A DNA stretch of 64,000 nt from JBBIOU01 sp037443205 (GTDB lineage Bacteria > Bacteroidota > Bacteroidia > Flavobacteriales_D > UBA2798), in assembly GCA_037443205.1 (NCBI GenBank), contig JBBIOU010000001.1, forward strand, positions 124,001 to 188,000, given 5' to 3'. The position numbers and the translations under genes were made by a program. The notes below the pieces were generated by a model that was not told the DNA's origin, searched no databases, and worked only from the letters and a program-made list of their open reading frames with translations. Shown piece by piece: positions 17,944 through 27,890 of the stretch. Numbering within the stretch: position 1 is the stretch's first letter; each line of letters opens with the position of its first letter.

Positions 17944-18060
17944 TATCCTATTATTCGCATCAATATCCGAAATGCTTGCCTGATGGTAGATAAATCAAAA
18001 ACAACCCACCGAACACAATACATTAGCTGACATTCATAGCTAATGATAAATTTGGGTTAA
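17944..18060. repeat. Degenerate intergenic repeat, copy A
   Basis: Shares with copy C (39.65 kb) the string GCCTGATGG flanked by AATGCT and GATAA: 20 of 23 positions agree between 17971-17993 and 39680-39702. It has a hairpin CATTAGCT/AGCTAATG (18021-18028 and 18038-18045) and ends in AATTTGGGTT. It sits between convergent genes, ahead of the terC stop. Confidence 0.5.
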
Positions 18061-18072
18061 AAATAAGGCGGG

Positions 18073-18822
18073 TTATTTTTTTTTGATAAGTACTATCAAT
18101 AAAGGCATAAAAAATATGGCTACCGTAAGTAAAGAAACATACAAATCTGTTTTTTCACTATCCAACATTAAGCTAAAAGTATGATTGGGGAAAAAATGAG
18201 TATATACAGAAACCGAAAGTTTAATACCTAAAATACCAATAACTATAAATGCCGAAGACTCCAAAAAAGGGAAACGCTGCATAAGTTTTACAAAACCCTG
18301 AGCCACCAAACGCATGGCTAAAATACCAATAAACACACCGGTGCAAATCAGATAAATATTGTCGGTAAACGCTACTGCCGCAAATACATTATCTATAGAA
18401 AATGCCATATCCATCATTTCCACCATGGCTACCGTAGCCCAAAACGGGCCTAATAACCCTAAGGTATAGGCATATAATAAACTATTATTTTTATCAATTA
18501 CATCATCGCTTTTTTCGGGTGTATCTTTACTGATAAAATAACTGATACATAAATACATTAAATACAAACCTCCCAGGGGTTTTAGCCACCAGATATGAAT
18601 TAAATAAGAAGCAAAAACCAAACTCAATCCTCTAAAAAAATAAGCCCCCAATATACCGTATTTCAAGGCCTTGTTTCGTTGATTTTCGGGCAAATCCATC
18701 ACCATGGTTGCCAACACCGCTGCATTATCTACCGATAATAAACTCTCTATAAGTATCAGATTTATAATTATAAATACTGCACTTTCAATATCATTACCTA
18801 AAAACTCCCTTAGTATATCCAT
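18073..18822 (-). CDS. TerC-family integral membrane protein
   Basis: A 249-residue polytopic membrane protein of the TerC family, whose studied members export Mn2+ or act near the Sec translocon. The family signature with buried acidic residues is present: NLILIESLLSVDNAAVLATMV near 22-42 and MVEMMDMAFSIDNVFAAVAF near 116-135, the second carrying the conserved SxDN. About seven membrane segments are visible. The ATG at 18822 is used; a TTG 12 bp upstream is in frame but is the end of the promoter box. Substrate is not predictable. Confidence 0.85.
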   Translation of the reverse strand: MDILREFLGNDIESAVFIIINLILIESLLSVDNAAVLATMVMDLPENQRNKALKYGILGAYFFRGLSLVFASYLIHIWWLKPLGGLYLMYLCISYFISKDTPEKSDDVIDKNNSLLYAYTLGLLGPFWATVAMVEMMDMAFSIDNVFAAVAFTDNIYLICTGVFIGILAMRLVAQGFVKLMQRFPFLESSAFIVIGILGIKLSVSVYTHFFPNHTFSLMLDSEKTDLYVSLLTVAIFFMPLLIVLIKKK

Positions 18823-18831
18823 TTTTAAATA

Positions 18832-18839
18832 CAAAGATA
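18832..18839 (-). promoter_or_regulatory. Predicted -7 box of the terC-family gene
   Basis: TATCTTTG on the minus strand, 9 nt before the ATG at 18822. Confidence 0.45.
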
Positions 18840-18960
18840 ATCGGGCGGGTAGTATATATAATAGTGTTTACAACTTTTATTTTTCGTTAACAACTGCTTA
18901 TTATTCCTGTCAAAATCTTTATTCATCAATGCTTACTTTCGCAGTCAAAATCTTATAAAA

Positions 18961-20490
18961 ATGAATTATCCGGTTAAAATTAAAAATGCTTTAATATCAG
19001 TTTATTACAAAGAAGGCTTAGATAAAATCGTTCAAAAACTGAGTCATTTGGGTGTAGAAATTTTTTCTACCGGAGGAACCGAAAAATTTATCAGTAACCT
19101 CGGAATACCCGTTACAGCGGTAGAAGATATTACCGGTTATCCTTCTATACTGGGCGGAAGAGTAAAAACCCTTCATCCCAAAATTTTTGGAGGAATATTA
19201 TCGCGCAGGCAATTAGAACAAGACCAATCAGAAGTTGCAGAATATAAAATACCACAGATAGATTTAGTAATTGTAGATTTGTATCCGTTTGAAGAAACAG
19301 TAAAATCGGGTGCTTCAGAATCTGAAATAATAGAAAAAATAGATATTGGAGGTATCTCGTTGATTCGTGCCGCTGCCAAAAATTATAAAGATGTACTCAT
19401 TGTATCTTGTGTAACTCAATATACCGAATTATCAGAGATATTAGAAAAATACAATGGCATAACCGACCTGGAGCAACGTAAAAAATTTGCAAGCCATGCA
19501 TTTCATGTTTCTTCGCATTACGATACCGCCATACATAACTATTTTACCAATAACAATTCCCGCTATTTTAAACAAAGTATAGAGCATTTTAAAGTACTGC
19601 GATATGGTGAAAACCCCCATCAGCCGGCTAAATTTTATGGCAATCTGCAAGAGCTTTTAGAACAACTAAGCGGCAAGGAATTATCATACAACAATTTGCT
19701 GGATATTGATGCGGCCATAAACTTAATGGCCGACATACCTTCGGAATATGCAGCCGTTGCAATTCTTAAACACAACAACGCCTGTGGTATGGCATTAAGA
19801 GATAATTTAGAACAAGCCTGGAAAGACGCTCTGGCTGCCGATCCCGTATCAGCATTTGGTGGCATTATTATTTGTAATAAAGAATTAGATCTTGCTACCG
19901 CAAAAGAGATTGACAAACTGTTTTTTGAAGTATTAATCGCCCCTGCTTACTGCCGGGAATCTTTAGATTTACTGAAACAAAAAAAGAACAGAATCATCTT
20001 GTTACAAAAACAAACCCGGTTACCGCAAAATCAATTCAGAACAACATTAAACGGTGTATTATATCAACAAAAAGATATTATCGTTGACCAACCCGAAAAT
20101 TTTGTATTACAAACCCACAAAAAACCCACTGAAGCTGAAACAACCGACCTGTTTTTTGCCAATATTTTAGCCAAACACACTAAATCAAATACCATTGTAT
20201 TGGTTAAAAACAAACAATTGCTGGCCAGTGGTACCGGACAAACATCTCGGGTAGATGCGCTTAAACAAGCCATCGAAAAAGCAAAAACTTTTAACTTTGA
20301 TTTAAAAGGAGCAGTAATGGCCTCTGATGCTTTTTTCCCATTTCCGGATTGCGTAGAAATTGCCCACCAAGCCGGAATTACTGCTGTAATACAACCCGGT
20401 GGCTCTGTCAAAGATGCCGAAAGCATTAGCTATTGCAACCGTGCAGGTCTGGCAATGGTATTTACCGGCAACCGACACTTTAAACACTAA
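18961..20490 (+). CDS. purH: Bifunctional AICAR transformylase / IMP cyclohydrolase
   Basis: PurH carries out the last two steps of IMP synthesis. The 509-residue protein has the N-terminal MGS-like IMP cyclohydrolase domain (about 1-190; FSTGGTEKF, GRVKTLHPKIFGGIL, VDLYPFEETV) and the C-terminal AICAR formyltransferase domain (about 195-509; LRYGENPHQPAKFYG, KHNNACGMAL, DPVSAFGGII, SDAFFPFPDCVE, IQPGGSVKD). Length and motifs are standard. The gene has its own upstream region, with a near-match box TACTTTCG about 25 nt before the ATG, and precedes the mreB operon by 80 bp. Confidence 0.96.
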   Translation: MNYPVKIKNALISVYYKEGLDKIVQKLSHLGVEIFSTGGTEKFISNLGIPVTAVEDITGYPSILGGRVKTLHPKIFGGILSRRQLEQDQSEVAEYKIPQIDLVIVDLYPFEETVKSGASESEIIEKIDIGGISLIRAAAKNYKDVLIVSCVTQYTELSEILEKYNGITDLEQRKKFASHAFHVSSHYDTAIHNYFTNNNSRYFKQSIEHFKVLRYGENPHQPAKFYGNLQELLEQLSGKELSYNNLLDIDAAINLMADIPSEYAAVAILKHNNACGMALRDNLEQAWKDALAADPVSAFGGIIICNKELDLATAKEIDKLFFEVLIAPAYCRESLDLLKQKKNRIILLQKQTRLPQNQFRTTLNGVLYQQKDIIVDQPENFVLQTHKKPTEAETTDLFFANILAKHTKSNTIVLVKNKQLLASGTGQTSRVDALKQAIEKAKTFNFDLKGAVMASDAFFPFPDCVEIAHQAGITAVIQPGGSVKDAESISYCNRAGLAMVFTGNRHFKH

Positions 20491-20570
20491 CCCGTTAAAA
20501 TATTGCCGAAAAAAATCAGAAACCAAAAAAAAACTATGTAACTTTAACACTTAATTAACCAACGCAAAAA

Positions 20571-21596
20571 ATGGGATTATTTAACTTTTTTACACAAGAA
20601 ATTGCTATCGACTTAGGCACGGCCAATACATTGATAATACATAATGACAAAGTAGTTGTTGATGAACCTTCTATTGTTGCCATAGACAGAGCAACAAATA
20701 AAATTATCGGGGTAGGACGTAAAGCCCAGATGATGCATGGAAAAACACATGAAAACATCAAAACCATACGCCCCTTAAAAGACGGAGTAATTGCAGACTT
20801 TCATGCCGCAGAACACATGATTCGCGAATTTATTAAAATGATACATCCGCGCAAAAGATTGTTTAATCCCTCTTTACGTATGGTTATCTGCATCCCGTCA
20901 GGTATTACAGAAGTTGAAAAACGAGCTGTACATGACAGTGCCGAACATGCCGGTGCTAAGGAAGTTTATCTGATACACGAACCCATGGCTGCAGCAATAG
21001 GCATTGGTATAGACGTTGAAGAACCCATGGGCAACATGATAATTGATATAGGCGGAGGTACTTCAGAAATTGCCGTTATTGCGCTGGGAGGAATCGTTTG
21101 CGATAAATCCATTCGCGTTGCAGGAGATGAGTTTACCAATGATATCGAAGAATATATGCGCAGGCAACACAACATATTAGTAGGTGAACGCACAGCCGAA
21201 AAAATTAAAATTGAAGTGGGTGCCGCTTTACCTGAACTTGAAAATGCACCTGAAGATTTTGCCGTAAGTGGTAGAGATTTAATGACCGGCATACCTAAAG
21301 AAATTACCGTATCATATTCTGAAATTGCACATGCTTTAGACAAATCCATCTCTAAGGTGGAAGAAGCCATCCTGAGCGCACTGGAAATGACTCCGCCCGA
21401 ACTTTCGGCCGACATATATAAAACCGGTATCTATCTGGCCGGTGGCGGTGCTTTGCTTAGAGGATTAGATAAACGCATCTCTATGAAAACAAAACTGCCT
21501 GTACACGTAGCTGAAGACCCCTTAAGAGCTGTAGCCAGAGGCACCGGAATAGCCCTGAAAAACATTGAAAAATTCCAGTTTTTAATTAAACCATAA
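20571..21596 (+). CDS. mreB: Rod shape-determining protein MreB
   Basis: A 341-residue bacterial actin that guides the elongasome. Phosphate loop 1 is DLGTANTLIIHND near 14-26, phosphate loop 2 is IDIGGGTSEIAVIALGG near 159-175, and the adenosine loop is YLAGGGALLRGLDKRI near 289-304. It heads the cluster mreB-mreC-mreD-PBP2-rodA, all on the plus strand with short gaps. Upstream, TAACTTTA is a near match to the -7 element. The start is the ATG at 20571, giving the standard MreB N-terminus. Confidence 0.97.
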   Translation: MGLFNFFTQEIAIDLGTANTLIIHNDKVVVDEPSIVAIDRATNKIIGVGRKAQMMHGKTHENIKTIRPLKDGVIADFHAAEHMIREFIKMIHPRKRLFNPSLRMVICIPSGITEVEKRAVHDSAEHAGAKEVYLIHEPMAAAIGIGIDVEEPMGNMIIDIGGGTSEIAVIALGGIVCDKSIRVAGDEFTNDIEEYMRRQHNILVGERTAEKIKIEVGAALPELENAPEDFAVSGRDLMTGIPKEITVSYSEIAHALDKSISKVEEAILSALEMTPPELSADIYKTGIYLAGGGALLRGLDKRISMKTKLPVHVAEDPLRAVARGTGIALKNIEKFQFLIKP

Positions 21597-21627
21597 TTGT
21601 TCCATGTCTGTATAACAAGCTCTTTAC

Positions 21628-22461
21628 ATGAGGAACTTAAGAAACTTTTTAATCAAATACTACTTCTTTTTCCTCTTCTTGTTTTTACAATTAATTTCTC
21701 TATCTATTTTAGTATCCAACAACAACTTCCATCAAAATAAATTTTTAAAATCATCCGGCAACATTACAGGCTATGTATTAGAAAAAAAAAATAATATAGA
21801 ACAATATTTCCTTTTAAAAAAAATAAACGAAGACCTGATAAAAGAAAATGAATATTTAAAAAATAAATTAATAGAAAATTATTATCCGGAAGATACTTCG
21901 CTTGTACCCATATACGACACATTAAAAAAACAACAATATTATTACATTGCAGCTAAAGTTATCAGCAACACCGTAAACACACAAGACAATTATTTAACAC
22001 TTAACAAAGGAAGTATTGCCGGTATTAAACCCGATATGGGAATTATATGGAATGAAGCAATTGTAGGGTTTATAAAAGATGTATCCGAACATTATTCAAC
22101 CGCCATCTCTGTATTAAATAAAAATTTTGTGTTAAGCGTAAAGCTAAAATCAACCAACGATCACGGATTAATAAAATGGGAAGGCAAAGACAAAACAATA
22201 GTTTCATTAACCGGCATAACCGCTGATGTACCCGTAAAAGTTGGCGACACAGTTATAACCCGCGGAGCCAGCGCCCGATTTCCGGAAGGTAAACTTGTAG
22301 GTATTGTATCCGAAATAAAACAAAACCCGGGAAGTATGTATCATATCATCAACGTAAAGCTGTTTACCAACTTCAGTTCTGTTTATAACGTATATGTAAT
22401 TGATAACCGTTATGCTGAAGAACAATTAAAATTAGAAGAAAAATTAAACTCGCCCGAATGA
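21628..22461 (+). CDS. mreC: Rod shape-determining protein MreC
   Basis: A 277-residue elongasome scaffold. One membrane segment (about 10-29) is followed by a coiled coil (about 50-85) and the periplasmic beta-barrel MreC domain, with NYLTLNKGSIAGIKPDMGIIW near 124-144 and the family motif VGDTVITRGASARFPEGKLVGIV near 203-225. It overlaps mreD by 4 bp (ATGA), so the two are translationally coupled. Confidence 0.93.
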   Translation: MRNLRNFLIKYYFFFLFLFLQLISLSILVSNNNFHQNKFLKSSGNITGYVLEKKNNIEQYFLLKKINEDLIKENEYLKNKLIENYYPEDTSLVPIYDTLKKQQYYYIAAKVISNTVNTQDNYLTLNKGSIAGIKPDMGIIWNEAIVGFIKDVSEHYSTAISVLNKNFVLSVKLKSTNDHGLIKWEGKDKTIVSLTGITADVPVKVGDTVITRGASARFPEGKLVGIVSEIKQNPGSMYHIINVKLFTNFSSVYNVYVIDNRYAEEQLKLEEKLNSPE

Positions 22462-22976
22462 TTAATATTATACTTAAAAATATTATTCGTTTTGTATTAT
22501 TTATTTTTATACAAATATTCATTGTGCGGCATATAGACCTGGGCACCTATTTTACACCTCAGTATTACATCATTTTTTTATTGCTTTTACCTTTTGAAAC
22601 ACCTGATTGGCTATTAATCATTCTTGGTTTTATTTGCGGATACACCGTAGATATTTTTAATTACACCCCCGGACTAAATGCTTCTGCTTGCGTATTTGCA
22701 GCATTTGTACGACCCCGTATTTTAAAACTTATTGCCCCCAGAGACGGTTATGAGAACGGTATGTTTCCTGAAATATCACACATGGGTTTTTTATGGTTTA
22801 CCTATTATAGTTCTATCATCATTTTTTTGCACCATTGTTGGTTCTTTACACTCGAAATATTTAGATTTACCAATGTTATACAAATATTACTAAAAACATT
22901 TGCAAGCGGCATCTGCACACTTATATTGGTTATCATCTCGCAAGCATTAGCATATAAACCGTTAAACAAACGATAG
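22458..22976 (+). CDS. mreD: Rod shape-determining protein MreD
   Basis: A 172-residue hydrophobic protein with five to six predicted membrane segments, placed between mreC and the PBP2 gene as in nearly all mre clusters. Sequence conservation in MreD is low, so the assignment rests mainly on position, length and topology; DIFNYTPGLNASACVFAAFVRPRIL (about 66-90) resembles the family's central GL-x-A region. It begins inside the mreC stop and ends 3 bp before the PBP2 start. Confidence 0.88.
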   Translation: MINIILKNIIRFVLFIFIQIFIVRHIDLGTYFTPQYYIIFLLLLPFETPDWLLIILGFICGYTVDIFNYTPGLNASACVFAAFVRPRILKLIAPRDGYENGMFPEISHMGFLWFTYYSSIIIFLHHCWFFTLEIFRFTNVIQILLKTFASGICTLILVIISQALAYKPLNKR

Positions 22977-22979
22977 CTA

Positions 22980-24854
22980 ATGAGAAATTTTGAAGAAAGA
23001 AGATTTACCATATTACTCATTTTTATAACCGTATTGGTTATATTTTCAATACGTTTGTTTTATATGCAGATAATAAACGACTATTGGAAAGACAGAGCCG
23101 CACAAATATCAGAGTACAAAGTATATACTTATCCGCCTAGGGGAATCATCTACGACCGAAACGGAAAAAAAATGGTTGAAAACAAAACATTTTATGATTT
23201 AATGGTTATACCTAAATACCTGAAAGAAATAGATACAACTGCATTTTGCAAGCTGGTGGGAATTACAAAAGAGCAGTTTATTAAAAAAATAAACGAAGCA
23301 AAAAAATATTCCCGATATGTTCCCTCTCCGTTTGAAAAACAAATTTCTTCAGACAACTTTGAGCGCATATCCGAAGAATTATATAAATATCCGGGATTTT
23401 ATGCACAAGAAAGAATGCTTAGAGGCTATTCACAAGAAATAGGCGCACACGTTTTGGGTTATATCAGCGAAGTAGATTCTACCGATATTAAAGCCAATCC
23501 CTATTATCGTTCGGGAGATTTTATCGGTAAAAAAGGTTTGGAACAAGCATACGAATATGAGCTAAGAGGAGTGAGAGGCGTAAAATACATCCTTAAAGAT
23601 GCTATCGGAAATGAGACCGGAAGTTTTGAAAACGGAAAGTACGACACGGCAGCCATGCAAGGACATAATCTTTACTGCACCATTGATGCCAACTTGCAAG
23701 CCTATGGAGAAATGCTGATGCAAAATAAAAAAGGAAGCATCGTTTGCATTGAACCTTCGAGTGGAGAAATACTGGCATTGATATCGGCACCCACTTATAA
23801 TCCTTCGTTAATGACCGGCCGCGAAAAAGGAAAAAACTACCTGACTTTGCTTCGCAACGACTCGTTAAAACCATTGTATAATCGAGCTATTCAAGCTATG
23901 TACCCACCGGGTTCAATTTTTAAAATGGTACAATCATTAATTGCACTAGAAGAAGGAGTAATAACTACCCACACCGGTTTTTCGTGCGATAAATCTTTAG
24001 TAGGCTGCCATGCACACCCCACAGCTAACGACTTAAAAAAAGCCATACAATTTTCTTGCAACCCCTATTTTTATCAAACCACACGCAGAATTATTCAACA
24101 GGGAAAATCAAAAAATGCCTTTATTGACTCAGAATTAGGGCTTGCCAAATGGACCAAATATATGCATAGTTTTGGCCTAGGTATAGATTTAGGTATTGAT
24201 ATGCCCTCAGTTAAAAAAGGCTTTATCCCCGATACGGCATTTTACAATCAACCCTGGCCCAAAGGACATGGAAAACACCGCTGGGCATTCAGTACCATAT
24301 ACTCTATTAGCATCGGACAAGGAGAAGTATTGGTTACACCTTTACAAATGGCTAACATTGCAGCTATTATTGCAAACAGAGGATACTATTACATTCCACA
24401 TTTTATAAAAGGCATCGGTGAAAAAGGTAATATCCCTGAATATTTTTTAAAAAAAAATCACACTTTGGTTAGCAAAACACATTTTGAATTTGTAGCCGAT
24501 GCGATGCGCGCAGTAGTAGAAGAACCCGGTGGCACGGGCGGGCGGGCAAAAATACCGGGTATTACCGTATGCGGAAAAACAGGTACTGCCGAAAACCCTC
24601 ATGGTGAAGATCATGCAGTATTCATTGCTTTTGCACCTATGGAAAATCCTAAAATTGCTATTTCTGTATATGTAGAAAATGCAGGATTTGGAGGTGTGTG
24701 GGCTGCACCTATTGCAAGTTTGATGATGGAAAAATATATCAAAGGCAGCGTGAGTGATACACTCAAAGAAAAACAAATAAAAGATGCCGTAATTTTAGAT
24801 ACTAAAAAATACAAAGCTACTCTTAGCAGCAAAAAGAAAAAACGCAACCGATAG
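22980..24854 (+). CDS. mrdA: Penicillin-binding protein 2 (elongasome transpeptidase)
   Basis: A 624-residue class B PBP. An N-terminal membrane segment (about 9-28) is followed by the dimerisation/pedestal domain beginning YPPRGIIYDRNGK and the transpeptidase domain. The active-site tetrad SxxK is SIFK in PPGSIFKMVQSL near 312, SxN is SCN in FSCNPYFYQ near 360, and KTG is in VCGKTGTAENPHG near 530. It crosslinks peptidoglycan with the glycosyltransferase RodA, encoded 2 bp downstream. The C-terminus ends in a short basic tail, KKKKRNR. Confidence 0.95.
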   Translation: MRNFEERRFTILLIFITVLVIFSIRLFYMQIINDYWKDRAAQISEYKVYTYPPRGIIYDRNGKKMVENKTFYDLMVIPKYLKEIDTTAFCKLVGITKEQFIKKINEAKKYSRYVPSPFEKQISSDNFERISEELYKYPGFYAQERMLRGYSQEIGAHVLGYISEVDSTDIKANPYYRSGDFIGKKGLEQAYEYELRGVRGVKYILKDAIGNETGSFENGKYDTAAMQGHNLYCTIDANLQAYGEMLMQNKKGSIVCIEPSSGEILALISAPTYNPSLMTGREKGKNYLTLLRNDSLKPLYNRAIQAMYPPGSIFKMVQSLIALEEGVITTHTGFSCDKSLVGCHAHPTANDLKKAIQFSCNPYFYQTTRRIIQQGKSKNAFIDSELGLAKWTKYMHSFGLGIDLGIDMPSVKKGFIPDTAFYNQPWPKGHGKHRWAFSTIYSISIGQGEVLVTPLQMANIAAIIANRGYYYIPHFIKGIGEKGNIPEYFLKKNHTLVSKTHFEFVADAMRAVVEEPGGTGGRAKIPGITVCGKTGTAENPHGEDHAVFIAFAPMENPKIAISVYVENAGFGGVWAAPIASLMMEKYIKGSVSDTLKEKQIKDAVILDTKKYKATLSSKKKKRNR

Positions 24855-24856
24855 TA

Positions 24857-26188
24857 ATGAGGCAAAACAACATCCAAATAACTCAAATAGACTGGTTTTT
24901 AATTTGTCTGTATTTTGTTATGTGCCTGGCAGGATTAGTAAATATCTATTCATCAAATTACAATCCTGAAAAACCCGAAATTTATAACCTGAGTCAGGAA
25001 TACGGAAAACAATTGCTGTGGTTTGTTATTTCAATAACTTTAGGATTTTTGATATTATTACTAGAAGGTAATTTTTTACGAAAATTTGTTTATGAATTTT
25101 ATGGTATTGTAATTACACTCTTAATAGCGGTGCTGCTTGTAGGCGTTGAAAAAAACGGAGCTAAAGCCTGGTTTGGCTTTGGTGGCTTTGGTATCCAACC
25201 CGCTGAATTTGCTAAGGTATCGGTTAGTTTGGCAATAGCTAAATATTTAAGTCAACCCGGCACCAAACTACAAGACTCAAAAACTCGAATCAACACCTTT
25301 TTATTTATCCTTGCTCCTGCCCTGCTTATTATGCTGCAACCCGATGCCGGAACCGTTATCGTTTTTGCGTCATACATATTAGTGCTATACAGAGAAGGTA
25401 TGGGCGGTAATTTTTTACTTTTTGGATTATTTGCTGCAATTATTGCTACTATTTCATTAATTTTAAAAGACAGCGAAATAAAGCTGCTACTAATACCCGA
25501 GGAGTTACCCGGACAATGGGCACTTTCTTTGATTATGCTGTGTTTTGCATGCATAGGTTACATAGGTATAAAACAACAAGTGCAAAAAAGACAACAAGCA
25601 AAAGCAAATTTGTATTTAACCATCGGTTTAATAGCCAGCATCTGCATCATACATAGCGTAGATTATGGTTTTGAAAAGCTTTTAAAACCACACCAAAAAG
25701 AAAGGGTGGAAATACTCTTAGGGTTACGCGATGACCCGGATGGAAAAGGGTATAACATAGATCGTTCTAAGGCAGCTATCGGTTCGGGGGGATTTACCGG
25801 AAAGGGATATATGAATGCTACCCTTGCCAATGCCGAACAAAAACATGTACCCATGCAAAGTACTGATTTTATATTTTGTACACTCAGCGAAGAATGGGGC
25901 TTTATAGGTTCATTCGGTGTACTGATATTGTTCGGATTATTTCTTATTCGAATTATTTACCTGGCCGAAAGACAGCGATCTGCCTTTACCAGAATATATG
26001 CCTACTGCGTGGCATGCATTATTTTTTTTCATGTAATGATTAATATCGGTATGGCCATTGGCTTAGCTCCTGTGATAGGTATCCCGCTGCCTTTTTTCAG
26101 TTACGGGGGTCTTCATTAATGGCATTTTCTATTGATGGTTTTTATTTTACTTAAATTAGACAGCGAACGATTAGAAGTTTTAAGATAA
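24857..26188 (+). pseudogene. rodA: RodA peptidoglycan polymerase, interrupted near the 3' end by two compensating indels
   Basis: SEDS-family glycosyltransferase partner of PBP2. From the ATG at 24857 the protein is normal with about ten membrane segments up to GIPLPFFSYGG, then meets a TAA at 26117-26119 (420 residues). RodA normally continues SSL and one last membrane helix. Those residues are present: SSLMAFSI is encoded in the -1 frame at 26110-26133, and MVFILLKLDSERLEVLR follows in the original frame from 26135 to a TAA at 26186-26188, which overlaps the next ATG. One missing base near 26105-26111 and one extra near 26134 explain everything. Either the gene is truly damaged, losing its last helix, or the assembly has two nearby errors. 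Confidence 0.85.
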
Positions 26189-26685
26189 TGACTCGCATCG
26201 GCATAATTTCTGACACGCACGGATATTTAGATAATAACATACTTAAATATTTTTCGGATTGTGATGAAATATGGCATGCCGGAGATATTGGCAATATAAA
26301 CGTAATCAATCAATTGATGGGTTTAAAAAAACTACGCGCTGTTTACGGAAATATTGATGGAACTGAAGTACGTGCCGGTTTTAAGCAAGATGAATTATTT
26401 GCAGTTGAAAATTGTAAAGTTTTACTTACCCATATTGCGGGCAAACCTTATACATATAATAACCGGATAAAAAAAATTTTACTGACTCATAAACCCCATA
26501 TTTTGGTATGCGGACACTCACACATACTAAGGGTTGAATTTGACAAGCAATTCAACTTACTTTATATGAATCCGGGGGCTGCCGGTAAACACGGTTTTCA
26601 TCACGTCAGAACCATTATTAAATTCTGTATTGAACAATCTACACCTAAAAATTTACAGGTAATTGAATTAGGTAAACGTGCTTAA
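26188..26685 (+). CDS. YfcE/MJ0936-type metallophosphoesterase
   Basis: A 165-residue calcineurin-like phosphodiesterase of the YfcE family. The metal ligands are visible in order: DTH (IGIISDTHG at 4-12), GD (WHAGDIGN at 29-36), GNID (VYGNIDG near 53-59), TH (LLTHIAG near 82-88) and GHSH (VCGHSHI near 109-115). Members hydrolyse phosphodiesters such as bis-pNPP in vitro, but the natural substrate is unknown. The ATG overlaps the end of the ancestral rodA frame (TAATG), so it belongs to the rod-shape operon. Confidence 0.88.
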   Translation: MTRIGIISDTHGYLDNNILKYFSDCDEIWHAGDIGNINVINQLMGLKKLRAVYGNIDGTEVRAGFKQDELFAVENCKVLLTHIAGKPYTYNNRIKKILLTHKPHILVCGHSHILRVEFDKQFNLLYMNPGAAGKHGFHHVRTIIKFCIEQSTPKNLQVIELGKRA

Positions 26686-26790
26686 CACCTAAATATCTAT
26701 CTTCATATACAAGCGCATACATTTAGGCCCGAATACAGGATTCTAATACTTAATACCTAAAAAAAGTATTATGACTTTTAGGGAATTAAA

Positions 26791-27798
26791 TTATTTGCTT
26801 TGACGCCAAACAAACTGGCCTGATTTATCAATATATCCTTCGGTACCTGATTTAAAATCACCAATTCTAACGCGTGCTAATCCATTTTCAAAATCAGCCG
26901 GAATGTTGTATTGACGTCCTATAACCAATTTTCCGTTTACATCTATATAACCCCATCTACGGGCTAAACCGCTACCCACAGCTATACATGCCAGGCCTTC
27001 TTTAAAATTTTTAGCATCATCATATTCTGCTTCAATAACCAACTTTCCTGATTTATCAATGTAACCGTATTTTCCGGTTTTAAAATCACCTATTCTAACA
27101 AGCGCTCTGCCGTTAACAAACGGAAATGCTTTATCATATTGGGCTTTTAGCACAACTGCGCCTGTTTTATCTATATAACCCCATTTGCCGCTGCCTTCAT
27201 CACCCACCAAAAAATTAGCCATACCTTCCGAAAAATCCCAAACCATATCAAACTTGGCAGGAATCACAAGTTTTCCTACTTTATCTATAAAGCCCCACTT
27301 ATTATTAATTTTTACTCTGGCCATACCTTCGCTAAACTCGTATGCCTGATCATATTTTGTTTCAATAACTATCTTGCCGTTTTTATCAATAAAACCCATG
27401 TTTGAGCCAACTTGTATGCGTGCTAACCCTTCCGAAAACTGGAAAGCATTTGTGCACGAAACCGAAAATTTTTCTGTGCCCCGCTCGTCTATATACGACC
27501 ATTTGCCTTCTTTTAAAACAGCAGCTAATCCATCGTTAAAATCAGTAGCACGGTCATAAACAGGCTCTATAACTACTTTACCTGAGGTATTAATAAAACC
27601 GGTTTTATTGTCTTTTTGTATACGTGCTAAGCCGTTTTTAAACGGAAATGCTTTGTTAAACTGCGGCTCTATAACGATTTTACCTGTTTTATCTATATAC
27701 CCGTCTAATCTGTTTACAGTAATGGGATAAAGGCTTTGTGCCATTGTGCTATGTACACAAATCGAAAAAACGATAAAAATTAATATCAACCTTTTCAT
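26791..27798 (-). CDS. WG-repeat secreted protein
   Basis: A 335-residue exported protein made almost wholly of WG/KWG-type beta repeats. The signal peptide MKRLILIFIVFSICVHSTMAQ is followed by about nine units of roughly 33 residues with the pattern GYIDKxGKxVIxxxYDxAxxFxxGLARV. The repeats form a beta-propeller-like or solenoid surface; function is unknown, although such proteins are numerous in Bacteroidota. The ATG at 27798 is used; the frame extends to a TTG 12 bp further up. It is monocistronic. Confidence 0.88.
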   Translation of the reverse strand: MKRLILIFIVFSICVHSTMAQSLYPITVNRLDGYIDKTGKIVIEPQFNKAFPFKNGLARIQKDNKTGFINTSGKVVIEPVYDRATDFNDGLAAVLKEGKWSYIDERGTEKFSVSCTNAFQFSEGLARIQVGSNMGFIDKNGKIVIETKYDQAYEFSEGMARVKINNKWGFIDKVGKLVIPAKFDMVWDFSEGMANFLVGDEGSGKWGYIDKTGAVVLKAQYDKAFPFVNGRALVRIGDFKTGKYGYIDKSGKLVIEAEYDDAKNFKEGLACIAVGSGLARRWGYIDVNGKLVIGRQYNIPADFENGLARVRIGDFKSGTEGYIDKSGQFVWRQSK

Positions 27799-27890
27799 GG
27801 TTTTAAACAAGTTATTTGAAAATTAAGCACTAAGGTAAAAAAATATTTTTACCCCAAAAAACATTATTTTTATCCTTTAAATCATAAATC

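Noticed and set aside
26102..26154. Programmed -1 frameshift in rodA at the G-run
   Set aside because: A single -1 shift would give a product ending at 26154 without the last helix; a second opposite shift would still be needed, so a pair of indels is simpler.
26745..26770. Hairpin AATACTT/AAGTATT after the YfcE-like gene
   Set aside because: Seven AT-rich base pairs only; expected by chance in such AT-rich spacers.
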